This document shows, in pieces, positions 49,237 to 58,672 of a stretch of DNA of 64,000 nucleotides. The stretch comes from Polaromonas sp. 39-63-25 (GTDB lineage Bacteria > Pseudomonadota > Gammaproteobacteria > Burkholderiales > Burkholderiaceae_C). The notes under the pieces were generated by a model, which was not told the DNA's origin, searched no databases, and saw nothing but the letters and a program-made list of their open reading frames with translations. Numbering within the stretch: the stretch's first letter is position 1; each line of letters begins with the position of its first letter. The translations under genes and the position numbers were made by a program. The stretch covers positions 57,232-121,231 of the forward strand of contig NZ_NCJH01000010.1 in NCBI RefSeq assembly GCF_002278925.1, in the 5' to 3' direction.

Positions 49237-50181
49237 ATGTCCTACGCTCTGTCCCCTCAAGTGGCCCCCGCGACAACCCAGTTGGCGCCTGCCAATCCAT
49301 GGTCGCTGCTGCCACCGCTGGGCAACCTGGATGCCTACATTTCGGCGGTCAACCGCCTGCCCATGCTGACACTGGAGCAGGAGCAGGAATTTGCCCGGAA
49401 ACTGAAGGACGAGAACGATCTGGACGCGGCCGGAAAGCTGGTGCTGTCCCACCTGCGGCTGGTGGTGGCCACTTCGCGCAAATACTTGGGTTATGGCCTG
49501 CCCCACGCCGACCTGATCCAGGAAGGCAACATCGGCCTGATGAAGGCGGTCAAACGGTTCGACCCGGACCAGGGCGTGCGCCTGGTGAGCTACGCGCTGC
49601 ACTGGATCAAGGCCGAGATGCACGAGTACATCCTGAAAAACTGGCGCATGGTCAAGGTCGCCACGACCAAAGCCCAGCGCAAGCTGTTTTTCAACCTGCG
49701 CTCGATGAAACAGGGTTTCAAGGACGACGCCGATGTGGCGACGCACCGCGACACGCTGACCGAAGGCCAGATTGATTCGATGGCCAAAACACTGAACGTC
49801 AAGCGCGAGGAAGTCATCGAGATGGAGCAGCGCATGTCCGGCGGCGACGTGTTGCTGGACCCGAGCCCGAGCGACGACGGCGAAGAAGCCTACGGCCCGA
49901 TTGCCTACCTCTCGGATGCCACGCAGGAACCGACGCAGCTGATGGAGTCGCGCCAGCGCGACCATCTGGCCAGCGACGGCATCGCCACTGCGCTGGAAGG
50001 CCTGGACGACCGTTCGCGCCGCATCGTCGAGGAACGCTGGCTCAAGGTCAACGACGATGGCTCAGGCGGCATGACGCTGCATGACCTGGCGGCCGAATAC
50101 AAGGTCAGCGCCGAACGCATTCGCCAGATTGAAGTGGCGGCGATGAAAAAAATGAAAAAGGTCTTGGCCGCTTATGCCTGA
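49237..50181 (+). CDS. rpoH: RNA polymerase sigma factor RpoH (sigma-32)
   Basis: Heat-shock sigma factor (314 aa). Region 2: FARKLKDENDLDAAGKLVLS, LRLVVATSRKYLGYGLPHAD, and EGNIGLMKAVKRFDP. The RpoH box is QRKLFFNLRSMKQGF. Region 4 HTH: LHDLAAEYKVSAERIRQIEVAAMKKMKK (in parts). AAAGGAGTTTCACCCT is the ribosome site. Expected to be repressed by HrcA through the upstream CIRCE. Confidence 0.97.
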   Translation: MSYALSPQVAPATTQLAPANPWSLLPPLGNLDAYISAVNRLPMLTLEQEQEFARKLKDENDLDAAGKLVLSHLRLVVATSRKYLGYGLPHADLIQEGNIGLMKAVKRFDPDQGVRLVSYALHWIKAEMHEYILKNWRMVKVATTKAQRKLFFNLRSMKQGFKDDADVATHRDTLTEGQIDSMAKTLNVKREEVIEMEQRMSGGDVLLDPSPSDDGEEAYGPIAYLSDATQEPTQLMESRQRDHLASDGIATALEGLDDRSRRIVEERWLKVNDDGSGGMTLHDLAAEYKVSAERIRQIEVAAMKKMKKVLAAYA

Positions 50182-50227
50182 CCGTGCCTGATACCTTGAC
50201 TGCAACACCGCGCAAGCGGTGATTGCC

Positions 50228-50266
50228 AAAGCCTGCATTCGACCATCGTCTGCAGGCTTTTTTTTG
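50228..50266. terminator. Terminator of rpoH (facing the sco operon)
   Basis: AAAGCCTGCA and TGCAGGCTTT flank a 13-nt loop; five further T follow on the plus strand. It lies between converging rpoH and sco and may serve both. Confidence 0.8.
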
Positions 50267-50297
50267 CCCCGCTCCAGACAGCGTGCCGGGCGGCGCT

Positions 50298-50930
50298 TCA
50301 GTTGCCCTGGAGCAGCAGGCGAATGTCCGCAGCCAGTGGCGCCGCGCCGGTGCCGTAGCGGCTGTACAGGCGCACCCGGCCCTGCGGATCGAAAATGTAG
50401 CTGCCGGCCGAGTGGTCCATCGTGTAGCTACCGGGCGTCTTGCCGTCGACCTTCTTGTAGAAGATCTTGAAGTCCTTGGCCACCTGCGGCAGCTTGTCGA
50501 GATCGGGGCGCAGCGCCAGAAAGGTCGGGTCAAAGTTGCCCATGTAGGCCTTGAGCACTTCCTGCGTGTCGCGCTCGGGATCCAGCGAGACGAACAGGCC
50601 CTGCAGCCGCGCGCCGTCGGCACCCAGTATTTTCTTGATCTCGGCGAGCTCGGCCATGGAGGTAGGGCACACGTCCGGGCACTGGGTGAAACCAAAAAAG
50701 ATGACCACCACCTTGCCCTGGAAGTCCTTGATGCTGCGCGCCTGGCCGTTGTGGTCGGTCAGGGCAAAGTCGCGGGCGTAGTCGGCGCCGGTGATGTCGA
50801 TGCTGGTGAACTGCGGCTTCTTTTCCCCGGAGCATGCGCCTAAAAGGCCTGCAGCGCCCGCCAGAAAAGCGCCTCCAGCTATCAATTTAATAGTGTTGCG
50901 TTTGCCGGAAGAAGTGGGGGAAGTGCTCAT
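50298..50930 (-). CDS. Sco1/SenC copper chaperone for cytochrome oxidase
   Basis: Protein of 210 aa. Lipoprotein-type N-terminus ending LLGAC, then a thioredoxin fold with [10 protein letters not shown] (Cu-binding CxxxC) and the His in [13 protein letters not shown]. Delivers copper to the CuA centre of subunit II. Starts in an ATGA overlap with ctaB. Signal-peptide codons contain dispersed-element copy 6. Confidence 0.94.
   Translation of the reverse strand: MSTSPTSSGKRNTIKLIAGGAFLAGAAGLLGACSGEKKPQFTSIDITGADYARDFALTDHNGQARSIKDFQGKVVVIFFGFTQCPDVCPTSMAELAEIKKILGADGARLQGLFVSLDPERDTQEVLKAYMGNFDPTFLALRPDLDKLPQVAKDFKIFYKKVDGKTPGSYTMDHSAGSYIFDPQGRVRLYSRYGTGAAPLAADIRLLLQGN
50846..50882 (-). repeat. 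Dispersed element, copy 6 (inside sco signal peptide)
   Basis: On the minus strand ATAGCT-N20-CGCTGCAGGCC, in frame, coding [13 protein letters not shown] of the signal peptide. Confidence 0.65.
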
Positions 50931-51844
50931 ACGAGGTAATGGTCCAGCAGCAGGGCTGCAAATAAGACAGACAGGTGGATCAGTGAAAAGCGGAAGGTCT
51001 TGCGCGCCAGGGCATCGGAGTAATTGCGCCACAGGCGCCAGCCGTACCAGCTGAAGCCGACACTCAGGCCAATCGCCACCACCAGGTAAAGCCAGCCGCT
51101 CATCTTGAAGACAAAAGGCATCAGGCAGGCCGCGAACAGCACCAGCGTGTACAGAAACACCTGCAGGCGGGTGAACTCGTTGCCGTGGGTGACCGGCAGC
51201 ATCGGCAGGCCGGACTTGCGGTAGTCCTCCACACGGTACAGCGCCAGCGCCCAGAAGTGCGGCGGCGTCCAGAGGAAGATGATCAGGAAAAGAATCAGGG
51301 CTTCGGGGCTCACGGCGCCGGTCATCGCGGCCCAGCCGAGCACCGGTGGCATCGCACCCGAGGCCCCGCCGATCACGATGTTCTGCGGCGTCAGCGGCTT
51401 GAGGATCACGGTGTAGACCACCGCATAACCGACAAAGGTTGCAAAGGTCAGCCACATCGTCAGCGGGTTGACCCAGACATACAGAATTACCGAGCCGATG
51501 GCACACAGCACGCTTGAAAAAGCCAGGGTCAGCGGGTTGCTGATCTGCCCCTGCGCGGTGGCGCGCCAGGCCGTGCGTTTCATCTTCGAGTCGATCTGCT
51601 GCTCGACCAGGCAATTGAAGGCCGCCGCGGCACCAGCCACCAGCCAGATGCCGGCACTGGCCACCAGCGCCAGCCTCACATCGGCCCAGCTGGGCACGCC
51701 AGGAACGGCCAGCACCATGCCGATCAGTGCGCAAAACACAATCAGCTGCACCACGCGCGGCTTGGTCAGCGCGTAAAACTGCGCAAACTTGGAGGGCACA
51801 AAAGGGGCGACCGCCACGGAGGCGGAGGAGTCGGCGGGATTCAT
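50927..51844 (-). CDS. ctaB: Protoheme IX farnesyltransferase (heme O synthase)
   Basis: Membrane prenyltransferase (305 aa) converting heme B to heme [20 protein letters not shown] is the first Asp-rich motif (N-x3-E-x2-D-x3-KR-T), [16 protein letters not shown] follows, and [25 protein letters not shown] the second (read in parts); about nine spans. Part of the oxidase assembly operon. Confidence 0.96.
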   Translation of the reverse strand: MNPADSSASVAVAPFVPSKFAQFYALTKPRVVQLIVFCALIGMVLAVPGVPSWADVRLALVASAGIWLVAGAAAAFNCLVEQQIDSKMKRTAWRATAQGQISNPLTLAFSSVLCAIGSVILYVWVNPLTMWLTFATFVGYAVVYTVILKPLTPQNIVIGGASGAMPPVLGWAAMTGAVSPEALILFLIIFLWTPPHFWALALYRVEDYRKSGLPMLPVTHGNEFTRLQVFLYTLVLFAACLMPFVFKMSGWLYLVVAIGLSVGFSWYGWRLWRNYSDALARKTFRFSLIHLSVLFAALLLDHYLV

Positions 51845-53001
51845 AGGCTGGAAGCCCTCAATTTTGACGCACTTGTCAACTCAGGGGTGCGGTAGCTCGA
51901 AAAAATGGCGCCCGTCAGCACCACCACCAGGGCGGCCGCGCCGCCCGTGTGGGACACCGCCGCCACCAGCGGCCAGCCCAGCACGACGTTGCTCAGGCCG
52001 GTGGCAAACTGCCACAGCGCCAGGGCGGCTATCCAGAGGGCATGGGAACGCATGGCAGGCAGGTGCCGCAAGCGGCTGGCCAGCCACAGCAGGGCCGCAA
52101 AAACAACATAGGCCGTCAGCCGGTGTACGTAGTGAATGGCCGTCAGCGCCTGGAAGCTGATGTTGTCACCGTCCAGCCCCGCACCCAGCGCGCGCCACAG
52201 CGTGAAGCCTTCCCGGAAGTCCATCTGCGGCCAGAAGCTGCCCTGGCAAGCTGGAAAATCGGTGCAGGCCAGCACCGCGTAGTTGGTACTGACCCACCCG
52301 CCTAGCGCAATCTGGAGCCACAACAAGGCAAAGGTCACCGCCAGCAACAGCCACGTGGTCGCAGGCAGGGGCACCGGCAGGGCCTCGCCCTGGGCCTGCG
52401 CATAACGCACGGCCTGGGCGCGCAGCAGAGCCAGCAGGACCAGCCCGCCCAGCAGGTGCAGGGTGACGATCAGCGGGAACAGTTTCATGGTGACAGTCAG
52501 TGCGCCAAAAGCACCCTGCACGCAGACCCACACCAGCGTCGCCATCGGCCACCAGGGAGACAGGATGGTCCCGGTGCCCCGCCCCTTTCGGCGGCTCAGC
52601 CAGGTGGCGATGGCGAGCGTCAGGATCAACACACCCACCCCGGTGGCGAGGTAGCGGTGAATCATTTCTATCCAGGCCTTGCCATGCGTGACCGGCCCGC
52701 TGGGCATGGCCGCCTGCGCGGCGCTGATCGGGTGCTGCGCGCCCACCGGGCTGGCGTGGCCGTAACAGCCCGGCCAGTCGGGGCAGCCCAGGCCAGAGTC
52801 GGTCAGGCGTGTGAAGGCACCAAACAGCACCAGGTCAAAGGTCAGAAACAGCGTCACCAGCGTGAGCAGCCGCAGGCGCCGCGCCATCGGCTGGTTCTTG
52901 TTGCGCAGCCAGACCCAGGCCAGCGGGCCCAACGCCAGCACCAGGCCCATGCCCATGAGCCGCAGCGCCGGGCTGAGGTTGTAGAGGTCTGGGGTGTCCA
53001 T
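51841..53001 (-). CDS. ctaA: Heme A synthase CtaA/Cox15
   Basis: Oxidises heme O to heme A (386 aa), with eight membrane spans. Signature [19 protein letters not shown], conserved His in [13 protein letters not shown] and [12 protein letters not shown], and CTDFPACQG (Cys pair). Overlaps ctaB by ATGA. Confidence 0.96.
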   Translation of the reverse strand: MDTPDLYNLSPALRLMGMGLVLALGPLAWVWLRNKNQPMARRLRLLTLVTLFLTFDLVLFGAFTRLTDSGLGCPDWPGCYGHASPVGAQHPISAAQAAMPSGPVTHGKAWIEMIHRYLATGVGVLILTLAIATWLSRRKGRGTGTILSPWWPMATLVWVCVQGAFGALTVTMKLFPLIVTLHLLGGLVLLALLRAQAVRYAQAQGEALPVPLPATTWLLLAVTFALLWLQIALGGWVSTNYAVLACTDFPACQGSFWPQMDFREGFTLWRALGAGLDGDNISFQALTAIHYVHRLTAYVVFAALLWLASRLRHLPAMRSHALWIAALALWQFATGLSNVVLGWPLVAAVSHTGGAAALVVVLTGAIFSSYRTPELTSASKLRASSL

Positions 53002-53149
53002 GCTTAAAACGACGCGGTACGCACAGCGTGAAATAGCCGCGGCGTACCAGTCTTAGGCCAGCCGGGGCCGCGGGTCCGGCTACGCCGGCCCGCAGGCGCA
53101 GCGGCCCCCTCGGGGGGCAGCGACGTACACGCAGTGACGAGCGTGGGGG

Positions 53150-53875
53150 TCATGATCTGCCTTCCTTGTCCCACGAGGCAGATGCGCGCATCAGGCGTTC
53201 GAGGTCGCGCTTGGCCTTCGCCGCGCCGGCCGCATCCATGTTCGCCGGGAAACGCATCATCCAGTTGCCGAGCGGGTCCACCACATACAGGTGGTCCTGC
53301 AAACGCTGTCCGGGCGCGGCCTGCAGCCACTGCTCCAGGCCGGACACACGCAGCACGGTGGAACCGAGCAGCGCCGTTTTCAGCTTGTCCGGAATGGCCG
53401 CGTCGTCACTGACCAGCCAGACGCGGTCCAGCCTGTCCTTTTCCCGGCCCAATGATTCGCGCAACTGGCGCTGGAAGTACAGGTGCTGCTCGCAGGTCGT
53501 GTCGCAGGTGCCGCCGGCCACACTGAGCAGCAGCCACTGGCCCTTGAGCGCCGGCAGCTCGATGCGGCTGCCGTCGGGTGCCACCGCAGCCAGGGCCGGC
53601 AAGGGACGCTGCGGGTCGATCAGCTCGCCATAGTTGCGCCGGCCTTCCGGACGAATCACGTAATAGGTGAAGTAGGACGCAATCACCGGTGCGGCACAGA
53701 CCAGCAGCACGGCCAGCATTTTCCAGCGTCCCGCCCGGGTATCGGGCGCGCGTGCGGCGGTGACCGCATCGAGCTGCGGCATGGCATGAACAGTCAGACC
53801 CAGGGGCTGGTCCTGAGCGCCCGGCGCGGCGGGGCCTGTGGGGGACGGGGAAAAATCGGGCTGTGGATGTTGCAC
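53150..53875 (-). CDS. SCO-like membrane protein of the oxidase cluster
   Basis: Protein of 241 aa. A single N-terminal span (KMLAVLLVCAAPVIASYFTYYVI, in parts), then a thioredoxin-like domain with GGTCDTTCEQHLYFQRQL, which has a CxxxC pair as in Sco proteins. It lies between SURF1 and ctaA in this lineage. Likely an assembly or thiol factor for the oxidase; not proven. The 53004-53149 gap holds GC-rich inverted sequence and no gene. Confidence 0.82.
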   Translation of the reverse strand: MQHPQPDFSPSPTGPAAPGAQDQPLGLTVHAMPQLDAVTAARAPDTRAGRWKMLAVLLVCAAPVIASYFTYYVIRPEGRRNYGELIDPQRPLPALAAVAPDGSRIELPALKGQWLLLSVAGGTCDTTCEQHLYFQRQLRESLGREKDRLDRVWLVSDDAAIPDKLKTALLGSTVLRVSGLEQWLQAAPGQRLQDHLYVVDPLGNWMMRFPANMDAAGAAKAKRDLERLMRASASWDKEGRS

Positions 53876-53890
53876 TTTGAAAATCGCCGT

Positions 53891-54637
53891 TCAGGGTTGG
53901 GGACGCGGTAAATGCCGCTTCTTGCGGCGCGGGGAAATCAACTGGAACCAGACATACAGGCTCACGACCAAGGCGCACAGGCCAAACCACTGGAAGGCAT
54001 ACCCATAATGCTTGTCGACACCGAAGGTCGGTGCCGGCCAGTCGCGCAGCAGGCCCTCACTGGCCGCGCCGGTCTGCAGCAGCGAGACGGCCATCAGGGG
54101 TTGGCCGATTTCCGCGCCAAAGGCAGCGACGTCGAGATTTTGCCGGATGCGCCCGCCTGGCTCGCCAGCGAACTCATATAGCTTGGACGGCGGCGGGGCC
54201 ATGCGGCCAGTCACGCTGACCAGTCCCGGCGGCGTTGACACAGCAGGCAGGCGGGTGCGGTCATTGAAGTCGCGCGGCACCCAGCCACGCTGCACCAGGA
54301 TCCACGGCCGCCCGCCTTCCAGCGCCAGCGGCGTCACCACCCAGAAACCGGACTTGCCGCCCATCGGCCGGTTGTCCAGGTACACCGTGTGCGCCTCCTG
54401 CCAGACACCCTGCAGCAGCGCCTGCCTGTGCAACACCGTCGCCATGTCCTGCGTCGCCAGCAATGCGCGGTTATCCAGGGCCGGGCGCCTGTTCTGGGCA
54501 TCGATCGCAGCCTGCAGCGCGATCTTGTCGGCAGCGCGGCGCCATTGCCACTGGCCCAGCGAGAAGGTCAGGCCCGCCATCAGCAAGGCAGCCAGGGTCA
54601 CGACCCAAAAGCGGACGCTGGGCAGGGATGAGCTCAT
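53891..54637 (-). CDS. SURF1 family oxidase assembly protein
   Basis: Protein of 248 aa with two spans at the ends. SLGQWQWRRAADKIAL near the start, then NRPMGGKSGFWVVTPLAL, RGWVPRDFNDR and the C-terminal HYGYAFQWFGLCALVVSLYVWF are typical of SURF1/Shy1. Helps heme a insertion into subunit I. Confidence 0.93.
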   Translation of the reverse strand: MSSSLPSVRFWVVTLAALLMAGLTFSLGQWQWRRAADKIALQAAIDAQNRRPALDNRALLATQDMATVLHRQALLQGVWQEAHTVYLDNRPMGGKSGFWVVTPLALEGGRPWILVQRGWVPRDFNDRTRLPAVSTPPGLVSVTGRMAPPPSKLYEFAGEPGGRIRQNLDVAAFGAEIGQPLMAVSLLQTGAASEGLLRDWPAPTFGVDKHYGYAFQWFGLCALVVSLYVWFQLISPRRKKRHLPRPQP

Positions 54638-54655
54638 GCGCGGATAATCCGGTTC

Positions 54656-54877
54656 ATGAATTACCTCGTCGCCATTGCATTTCTGGCCATCATCGCCAGC
54701 CTCGGATCCGCACTGTTTTTCATGTTGAAGGGCGGCAGCGGCAGCAAGGCCAAAGGCGGCAACATGGCACGCGCGCTGGCCTTTCGCGTCGGCTTTTCAA
54801 TTGTGCTGTTTGTCTGCATCCTGATCGCCTGGAAAATGGGCTACATCCAGCCCACCGGCATCGCGGCGGGCAAATAA
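54656..54877 (+). CDS. DUF2909 twin transmembrane protein
   Basis: Protein of 73 aa with two spans (YLVAIAFLAIIASLGSALFF and VGFSIVLFVCILIAWKMGYI) joined by a basic loop GGSGSKAKGGNMAR. Its position, divergent from SURF1 within the oxidase cluster, is conserved in betaproteobacteria. Function unknown, probably linked to the oxidase. Confidence 0.85.
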   Translation: MNYLVAIAFLAIIASLGSALFFMLKGGSGSKAKGGNMARALAFRVGFSIVLFVCILIAWKMGYIQPTGIAAGK

Positions 54878-54897
54878 AAAAGACCGCAACAGCGGCC
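54875..54897 (-). terminator. Terminator of the coxC end of the oxidase operon
   Basis: On the minus strand GGCCGC-TGTT-GCGGTC followed by TTTTTT, downstream of coxC. It overlaps the stop region of the opposite DUF2909 gene. Confidence 0.7.
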
Positions 54898-55033
54898 TCC
54901 ACTCACAATTCGGCGTAGCGAGAGCTTGTCAGCCGAGGCGCGGGTGGCCGGAAACCGGAGTGGACTTCAGGTCCATGAGGATTTCCGGACGGGCCCCGCA
55001 ACGACGGATCACGAGCTCGCAGTAGCCGTCACA

Positions 55034-55915
55034 TCACAGCCAGTAGACGAGAATGTACAGGCCCAACCAGACCACATCCACAAAGTGCCAGTACCAGGCC
55101 GCACCTTCAAAACCGAAGTGACGGTCTGCCGTGAAATGCCCTTTTTGCAGGCGAAGCGTGATGAACAGCAGCATCAGCATGCCGACAAACACGTGAAAGC
55201 CGTGAAAGCCTGTCAACATGAAAAAGGTTGATCCGTACACGCCAGACGAGAGTTTCAGGTTCAGCTCGGAGTAGGCATGAAAGTACTCGTAGCCCTGCAC
55301 ACACAGGAAGATGATGCCGAGCAGCACGGTCATCCACATGAACGCAATCGTCTTGCCGCGGTGGTTTTCACGCAGCGCATGGTGAGCGATGGTCAGCGTG
55401 ACGCCGGAACTCAGCAGCAGGGCCGTGTTGATGGTGGGCAGCCAGAAGGGACCCATGGTTGTGAAGGGTTCAATGATGTCGGCCGGTGAACCGGTCACGC
55501 CAGCAGCCACACTGGGCCAGACCGCCTTGAAATCGGGCCAGAGCAAGGCGTTTTCCAGGCTGCCCAGCGCAGGCACCGAGTGCACACGTGCCCACCACAG
55601 GGCCGTGAAAAAAGCCCCGAAGAACATCACTTCCGAGAAAATGAACCAGCTCATGCTCCAGCGGTAGGACAGGTCGATCTTGTGGCCGTAAAGCCCGCCT
55701 TCGCTTTCGCTGACCGCGGCACGAAACCAGAAAAACAGCACGCCCAGCCACCAGGCCAGGCCAAACGCGAGCGAGTAAGCGCCCCAGCCCGCGCCGTTGA
55801 TCCACTGCCCCGCGCCTAAAAAGAGGAAAAACAGGCCGATGGCCGCCATCACCGGGTAAGCCGAAGGCGCCGGGACGAAGTAATACGGGGTTCCTGCATG
55901 TGCTGCTGAAGACAT
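55034..55915 (-). CDS. ctaE: Cytochrome c oxidase subunit III
   Basis: Protein of 293 aa with seven spans. MSSAAHAGTPYYFVPAPSAYP, WSMSWFIFSEVMFFGAFFTALWW (in parts; the conserved Glu), GFHGFHVFVGML and the end AAWYWHFVDVVWLGLYILVY. CAGGAGTTGGAA precedes ATG 55915. Supports proton uptake and stability of the aa3 oxidase. Confidence 0.97.
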   Translation of the reverse strand: MSSAAHAGTPYYFVPAPSAYPVMAAIGLFFLFLGAGQWINGAGWGAYSLAFGLAWWLGVLFFWFRAAVSESEGGLYGHKIDLSYRWSMSWFIFSEVMFFGAFFTALWWARVHSVPALGSLENALLWPDFKAVWPSVAAGVTGSPADIIEPFTTMGPFWLPTINTALLLSSGVTLTIAHHALRENHRGKTIAFMWMTVLLGIIFLCVQGYEYFHAYSELNLKLSSGVYGSTFFMLTGFHGFHVFVGMLMLLFITLRLQKGHFTADRHFGFEGAAWYWHFVDVVWLGLYILVYWL

Positions 55916-55979
55916 TTCCAACTCCTGTTTCGCTAAATTCTCAAATTCAATAATCAAAGCCTGGCGGACACCCTGCAGG

Positions 55980-56189
55980 CTATTTACCCACCACCCAGGT
56001 GGCCAGAAGAATCAGGCCGCCGACAAAAACAAGCACCCCAACCAGGCCAACCACAACGATGTGGACCGGGTTGAGCTGCTGCACATCCTTCTCGTAGTCA
56101 CCCCGGGTGCGCAGGCCGACAAACGACCAGCTCACCGCCTTGATGGTGCGCCAGAGGGAGCCTTTGCGCTGCGTGACCGGCGTGGTCAT
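55980..56189 (-). CDS. DUF2970 family small membrane protein
   Basis: Protein of 69 aa: a basic amphipathic start (RTIKAVSWSFVGLRTRGDYEKD, in parts) and one C-terminal span (HIVVVGLVGVLVFVGGLILL). Regularly found between ctaG and ctaE in betaproteobacteria. Probably an oxidase accessory protein. ATGA overlap with ctaG. Confidence 0.85.
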   Translation of the reverse strand: MTTPVTQRKGSLWRTIKAVSWSFVGLRTRGDYEKDVQQLNPVHIVVVGLVGVLVFVGGLILLATWVVGK

Positions 56190-56800
56190 ACGCCGGACTC
56201 ACGCGCGGGCCGCGCCAGATCCACGGCGGCAACAGGCCCGGCTGCCGGCGCGGTCGGGGTTTTCCCGCCGACTTCAAAAAATGTGTACGACAGCGTGATA
56301 GTGGTCACGTCCTTGGACAACTTGGGGTCGATCACAAACACCACCGGCCACTGCTTCTTCTCGCCCGGCGCCAGCGTGTACTGGCTGAAGCAGAAGCATT
56401 CGAGCTTGTTGAAGTGCGCGCCGGCCTGCACTGGCGCGTAGCTCGGAATGGCCTGTGCCGACATCGTGCGGTTCTGCACATTCTGGAACTCGTACATCAC
56501 CGTCATCAATTCGCCCGGATGCACCTGCAGCGAACGCTGCGCCGGCTTGAACATCCAGGGACCGCGTGCGTTCGCGTCAAACTCGACCGTGATGCTGCGG
56601 CTCGTATCGACCTGCGTGTTGGCTGACAGCTTTGGCGTCGCGCCAGGAATCTGCCGGTCGCCCAGCGCCAGGATGTTGATGCCGGTCATCTCGCAGATGG
56701 CCTTGTAAATCGGCACCAGCGCATAACCGAAGGCAAACATGCCAAGCACGATCACGCCCAGCTTGCCCACCATCCGGAAATTTTCGCGCTTCAGGCCCAT
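56186..56800 (-). CDS. ctaG: Cytochrome c oxidase assembly protein CtaG/Cox11
   Basis: Protein of 204 aa: one N-terminal span (LGVIVLGMFAFGYALVPIY) and a copper-binding domain with the LECFCFSQ motif (CxC). VEFDANARGPWMFKPAQRSL and SYTFFE are family features. Inserts CuB into subunit I. Confidence 0.96.
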   Translation of the reverse strand: MGLKRENFRMVGKLGVIVLGMFAFGYALVPIYKAICEMTGINILALGDRQIPGATPKLSANTQVDTSRSITVEFDANARGPWMFKPAQRSLQVHPGELMTVMYEFQNVQNRTMSAQAIPSYAPVQAGAHFNKLECFCFSQYTLAPGEKKQWPVVFVIDPKLSKDVTTITLSYTFFEVGGKTPTAPAAGPVAAVDLARPARESGV

Positions 56801-56803
56801 GCG

Positions 56804-56917
56804 TCAGCCTTTGCCAAAAAAGACCAGCTTGGCCATGAAGCCCAGGAAAAACACCACCGCAATCGAGGCGAAGATCAGCCCCAGCCGCAGGTTGTTCTTT
56901 TTCTGTTCAGGTGTCAT
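56804..56917 (-). CDS. Cytochrome oxidase small assembly protein (37 aa)
   Basis: MTPEQKKNNLRLGLIFASIA, VVFFLGFMAKLVFFGKG: a polar head and a single span. It fits exactly between ctaD and ctaG (3 bp from the latter) and matches the ~40-aa small assembly protein seen at this place in betaproteobacterial oxidase operons. Confidence 0.75.
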   Translation of the reverse strand: MTPEQKKNNLRLGLIFASIAVVFFLGFMAKLVFFGKG

Positions 56918-56942
56918 GGCGCGCAGGTTTTCTTCGAACGGA

Positions 56943-58577
56943 TCAATAGCCGATCACTTTGGTCGCTGTGGCGTCCAGGCGGGGCGGTGTCTCAAAGGTG
57001 TGGAAGGGTGCGGGCGATGCCACTTCCCACTCGAGGCCTTCAGCGCCTGCGCCGTCCGGATCGTTCCATGGACGCTGGGGAGCTTTTTCTCCCTTGCCGC
57101 GCATGGTGGGCAGGACCACGAAGAAGAAGAAATAGACCTGGGCAAAGCCGAAGAAGAAGGCACCCACGCTGGCAATCGCGTTGAAGTCTGCAAACTGCAT
57201 CGGGTAGTCGGCGTAACGGCGCGGCATGCCGGCCAGACCCAGGAAGTGCATCGGGAAGAAGGTCACGTTGAAGGAAATCAGCGACCACCAGAAGTGGATC
57301 TTGCCGCGCTTCTCGTTGTACATCACGCCGGTCCACTTGGGCGACCAGTAGTAGTAGCCGGCAAACAGCGCATACAAAGAGCCTGCCACGAGCACGTAGT
57401 GGAAGTGGGCCACCACGTAATAGGTGTCCTGCACCTGGATGTCAATCGGCGCGACCGCCAGGATCAGGCCGGTGAAGCCGCCCATGGTGAACACGAAGAT
57501 GAAGCCGACGGCAAACAGCATCGGTGTTTCGAAGGTCATGGAGCCCTTCCACATCGTCGCGATCCAGTTGAAGATCTTCACGCCGGTCGGCACGGCAATC
57601 AGCATGGTCGAGTACATGAAGAAGAGCTGGCCGGTCACCGGCATGCCGGTGGTGAACATGTGGTGCGCCCACACGACAAAGCTCAGGATGGCGATGGAGC
57701 CGGTGGCGTACACCATGGAGGCGTAGCCGAACAGGCGCTTGCGGGCAAAGGCCGGGATGATCTGGCTGATGATGCCGAAGGCCGGCAGGATCATGATGTA
57801 GACCTCGGGGTGGCCGAAGAACCAGAAGATGTGCTGGAACATCACCGGATCGCCGCCGCCGGCGGGGTTGAAGAAGCTGGTGCCGAAATGGCGGTCGGTC
57901 AGCGTCATGGTGATGGCGCCGGCGAGCACAGGCATCACGGCGATCAGCAGGTAGGCGGTGATCAGCCAGGTCCAGCAGAACATCGGCATCTTCATCAGCG
58001 TCATGCCGGGAGCGCGCATGTTCAGGATGGTCACGATGATGTTGATCGAACCCATGATCGACGAAGCGCCGAGAATGTGCAGCGCAAAGATACCGGCATC
58101 CATGGACGGGCCCATTTGCAGCGACAGCGGCGCATACAGCGTCCAGCCACCCGCCGGAGCGCCACCGGGCATGAAAAAGGAACCCGCGATCATCAGGCCG
58201 GCAGGAATCAACAACCAGAAGCTGAAGTTGTTCATGCGGGCAAACGCCATGTCGGCCGCGCCGATCTGCAGCGGAATCATCCAGTTCGCGAAACCGACAA
58301 AGGCCGGCATGATGGCGCCGAACACCATGATCAGGCCATGCATGGTCGTCAACTGGTTGAACAGCTCGGGGTTGACCAGTTGCAGGCCGGGCTGAAACAG
58401 TTCGGCCCGGATGCCCAGAGCCAGCACGCCACCGAACATCAGCATCGTGAAGCTGAACAGCAGGTAGAGCGTGCCGATGTCCTTGTGGTTGGTCGCGAAT
58501 ACCCAGCGACGCCAGCCCGTTGGGGCATGGTCGTGGTCGTCATGCGCGTGATCGTGATGGTCTAGAACTGCACTCAT
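56943..58577 (-). CDS. ctaD: Cytochrome c oxidase subunit I (aa3)
   Basis: Catalytic subunit (544 aa): GWRRWVFATNHKDIGTLYL at the start, low-spin heme ligand in TMHGLIMVF, CuB/heme a3 site WFFGHPEVYIMILPAFGIIS with the Tyr cross-link, HHMFTTGM, and HFHYVLVAGSLYALF. The His-rich N-terminus (DHHDHAHDDHDHAP) is typical of this lineage. Confidence 0.98.
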   Translation of the reverse strand: MSAVLDHHDHAHDDHDHAPTGWRRWVFATNHKDIGTLYLLFSFTMLMFGGVLALGIRAELFQPGLQLVNPELFNQLTTMHGLIMVFGAIMPAFVGFANWMIPLQIGAADMAFARMNNFSFWLLIPAGLMIAGSFFMPGGAPAGGWTLYAPLSLQMGPSMDAGIFALHILGASSIMGSINIIVTILNMRAPGMTLMKMPMFCWTWLITAYLLIAVMPVLAGAITMTLTDRHFGTSFFNPAGGGDPVMFQHIFWFFGHPEVYIMILPAFGIISQIIPAFARKRLFGYASMVYATGSIAILSFVVWAHHMFTTGMPVTGQLFFMYSTMLIAVPTGVKIFNWIATMWKGSMTFETPMLFAVGFIFVFTMGGFTGLILAVAPIDIQVQDTYYVVAHFHYVLVAGSLYALFAGYYYWSPKWTGVMYNEKRGKIHFWWSLISFNVTFFPMHFLGLAGMPRRYADYPMQFADFNAIASVGAFFFGFAQVYFFFFVVLPTMRGKGEKAPQRPWNDPDGAGAEGLEWEVASPAPFHTFETPPRLDATATKVIGY

Positions 58578-58672
58578 CTTGGCTTCCTTTGGTGGCTTGT
58601 GCCTGTAGCTTTGTCTTTGCAGCGGACCGGGTGTTGCGCCGGCCGCTTGTGGATCTGCGGAGGTGAATCGGC

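Noticed and set aside
56739-58565. A 608-codon plus-strand frame
   Set aside because: Antisense of ctaD with a His/Asp/Arg-rich product; the known oxidase gene is on the other strand.
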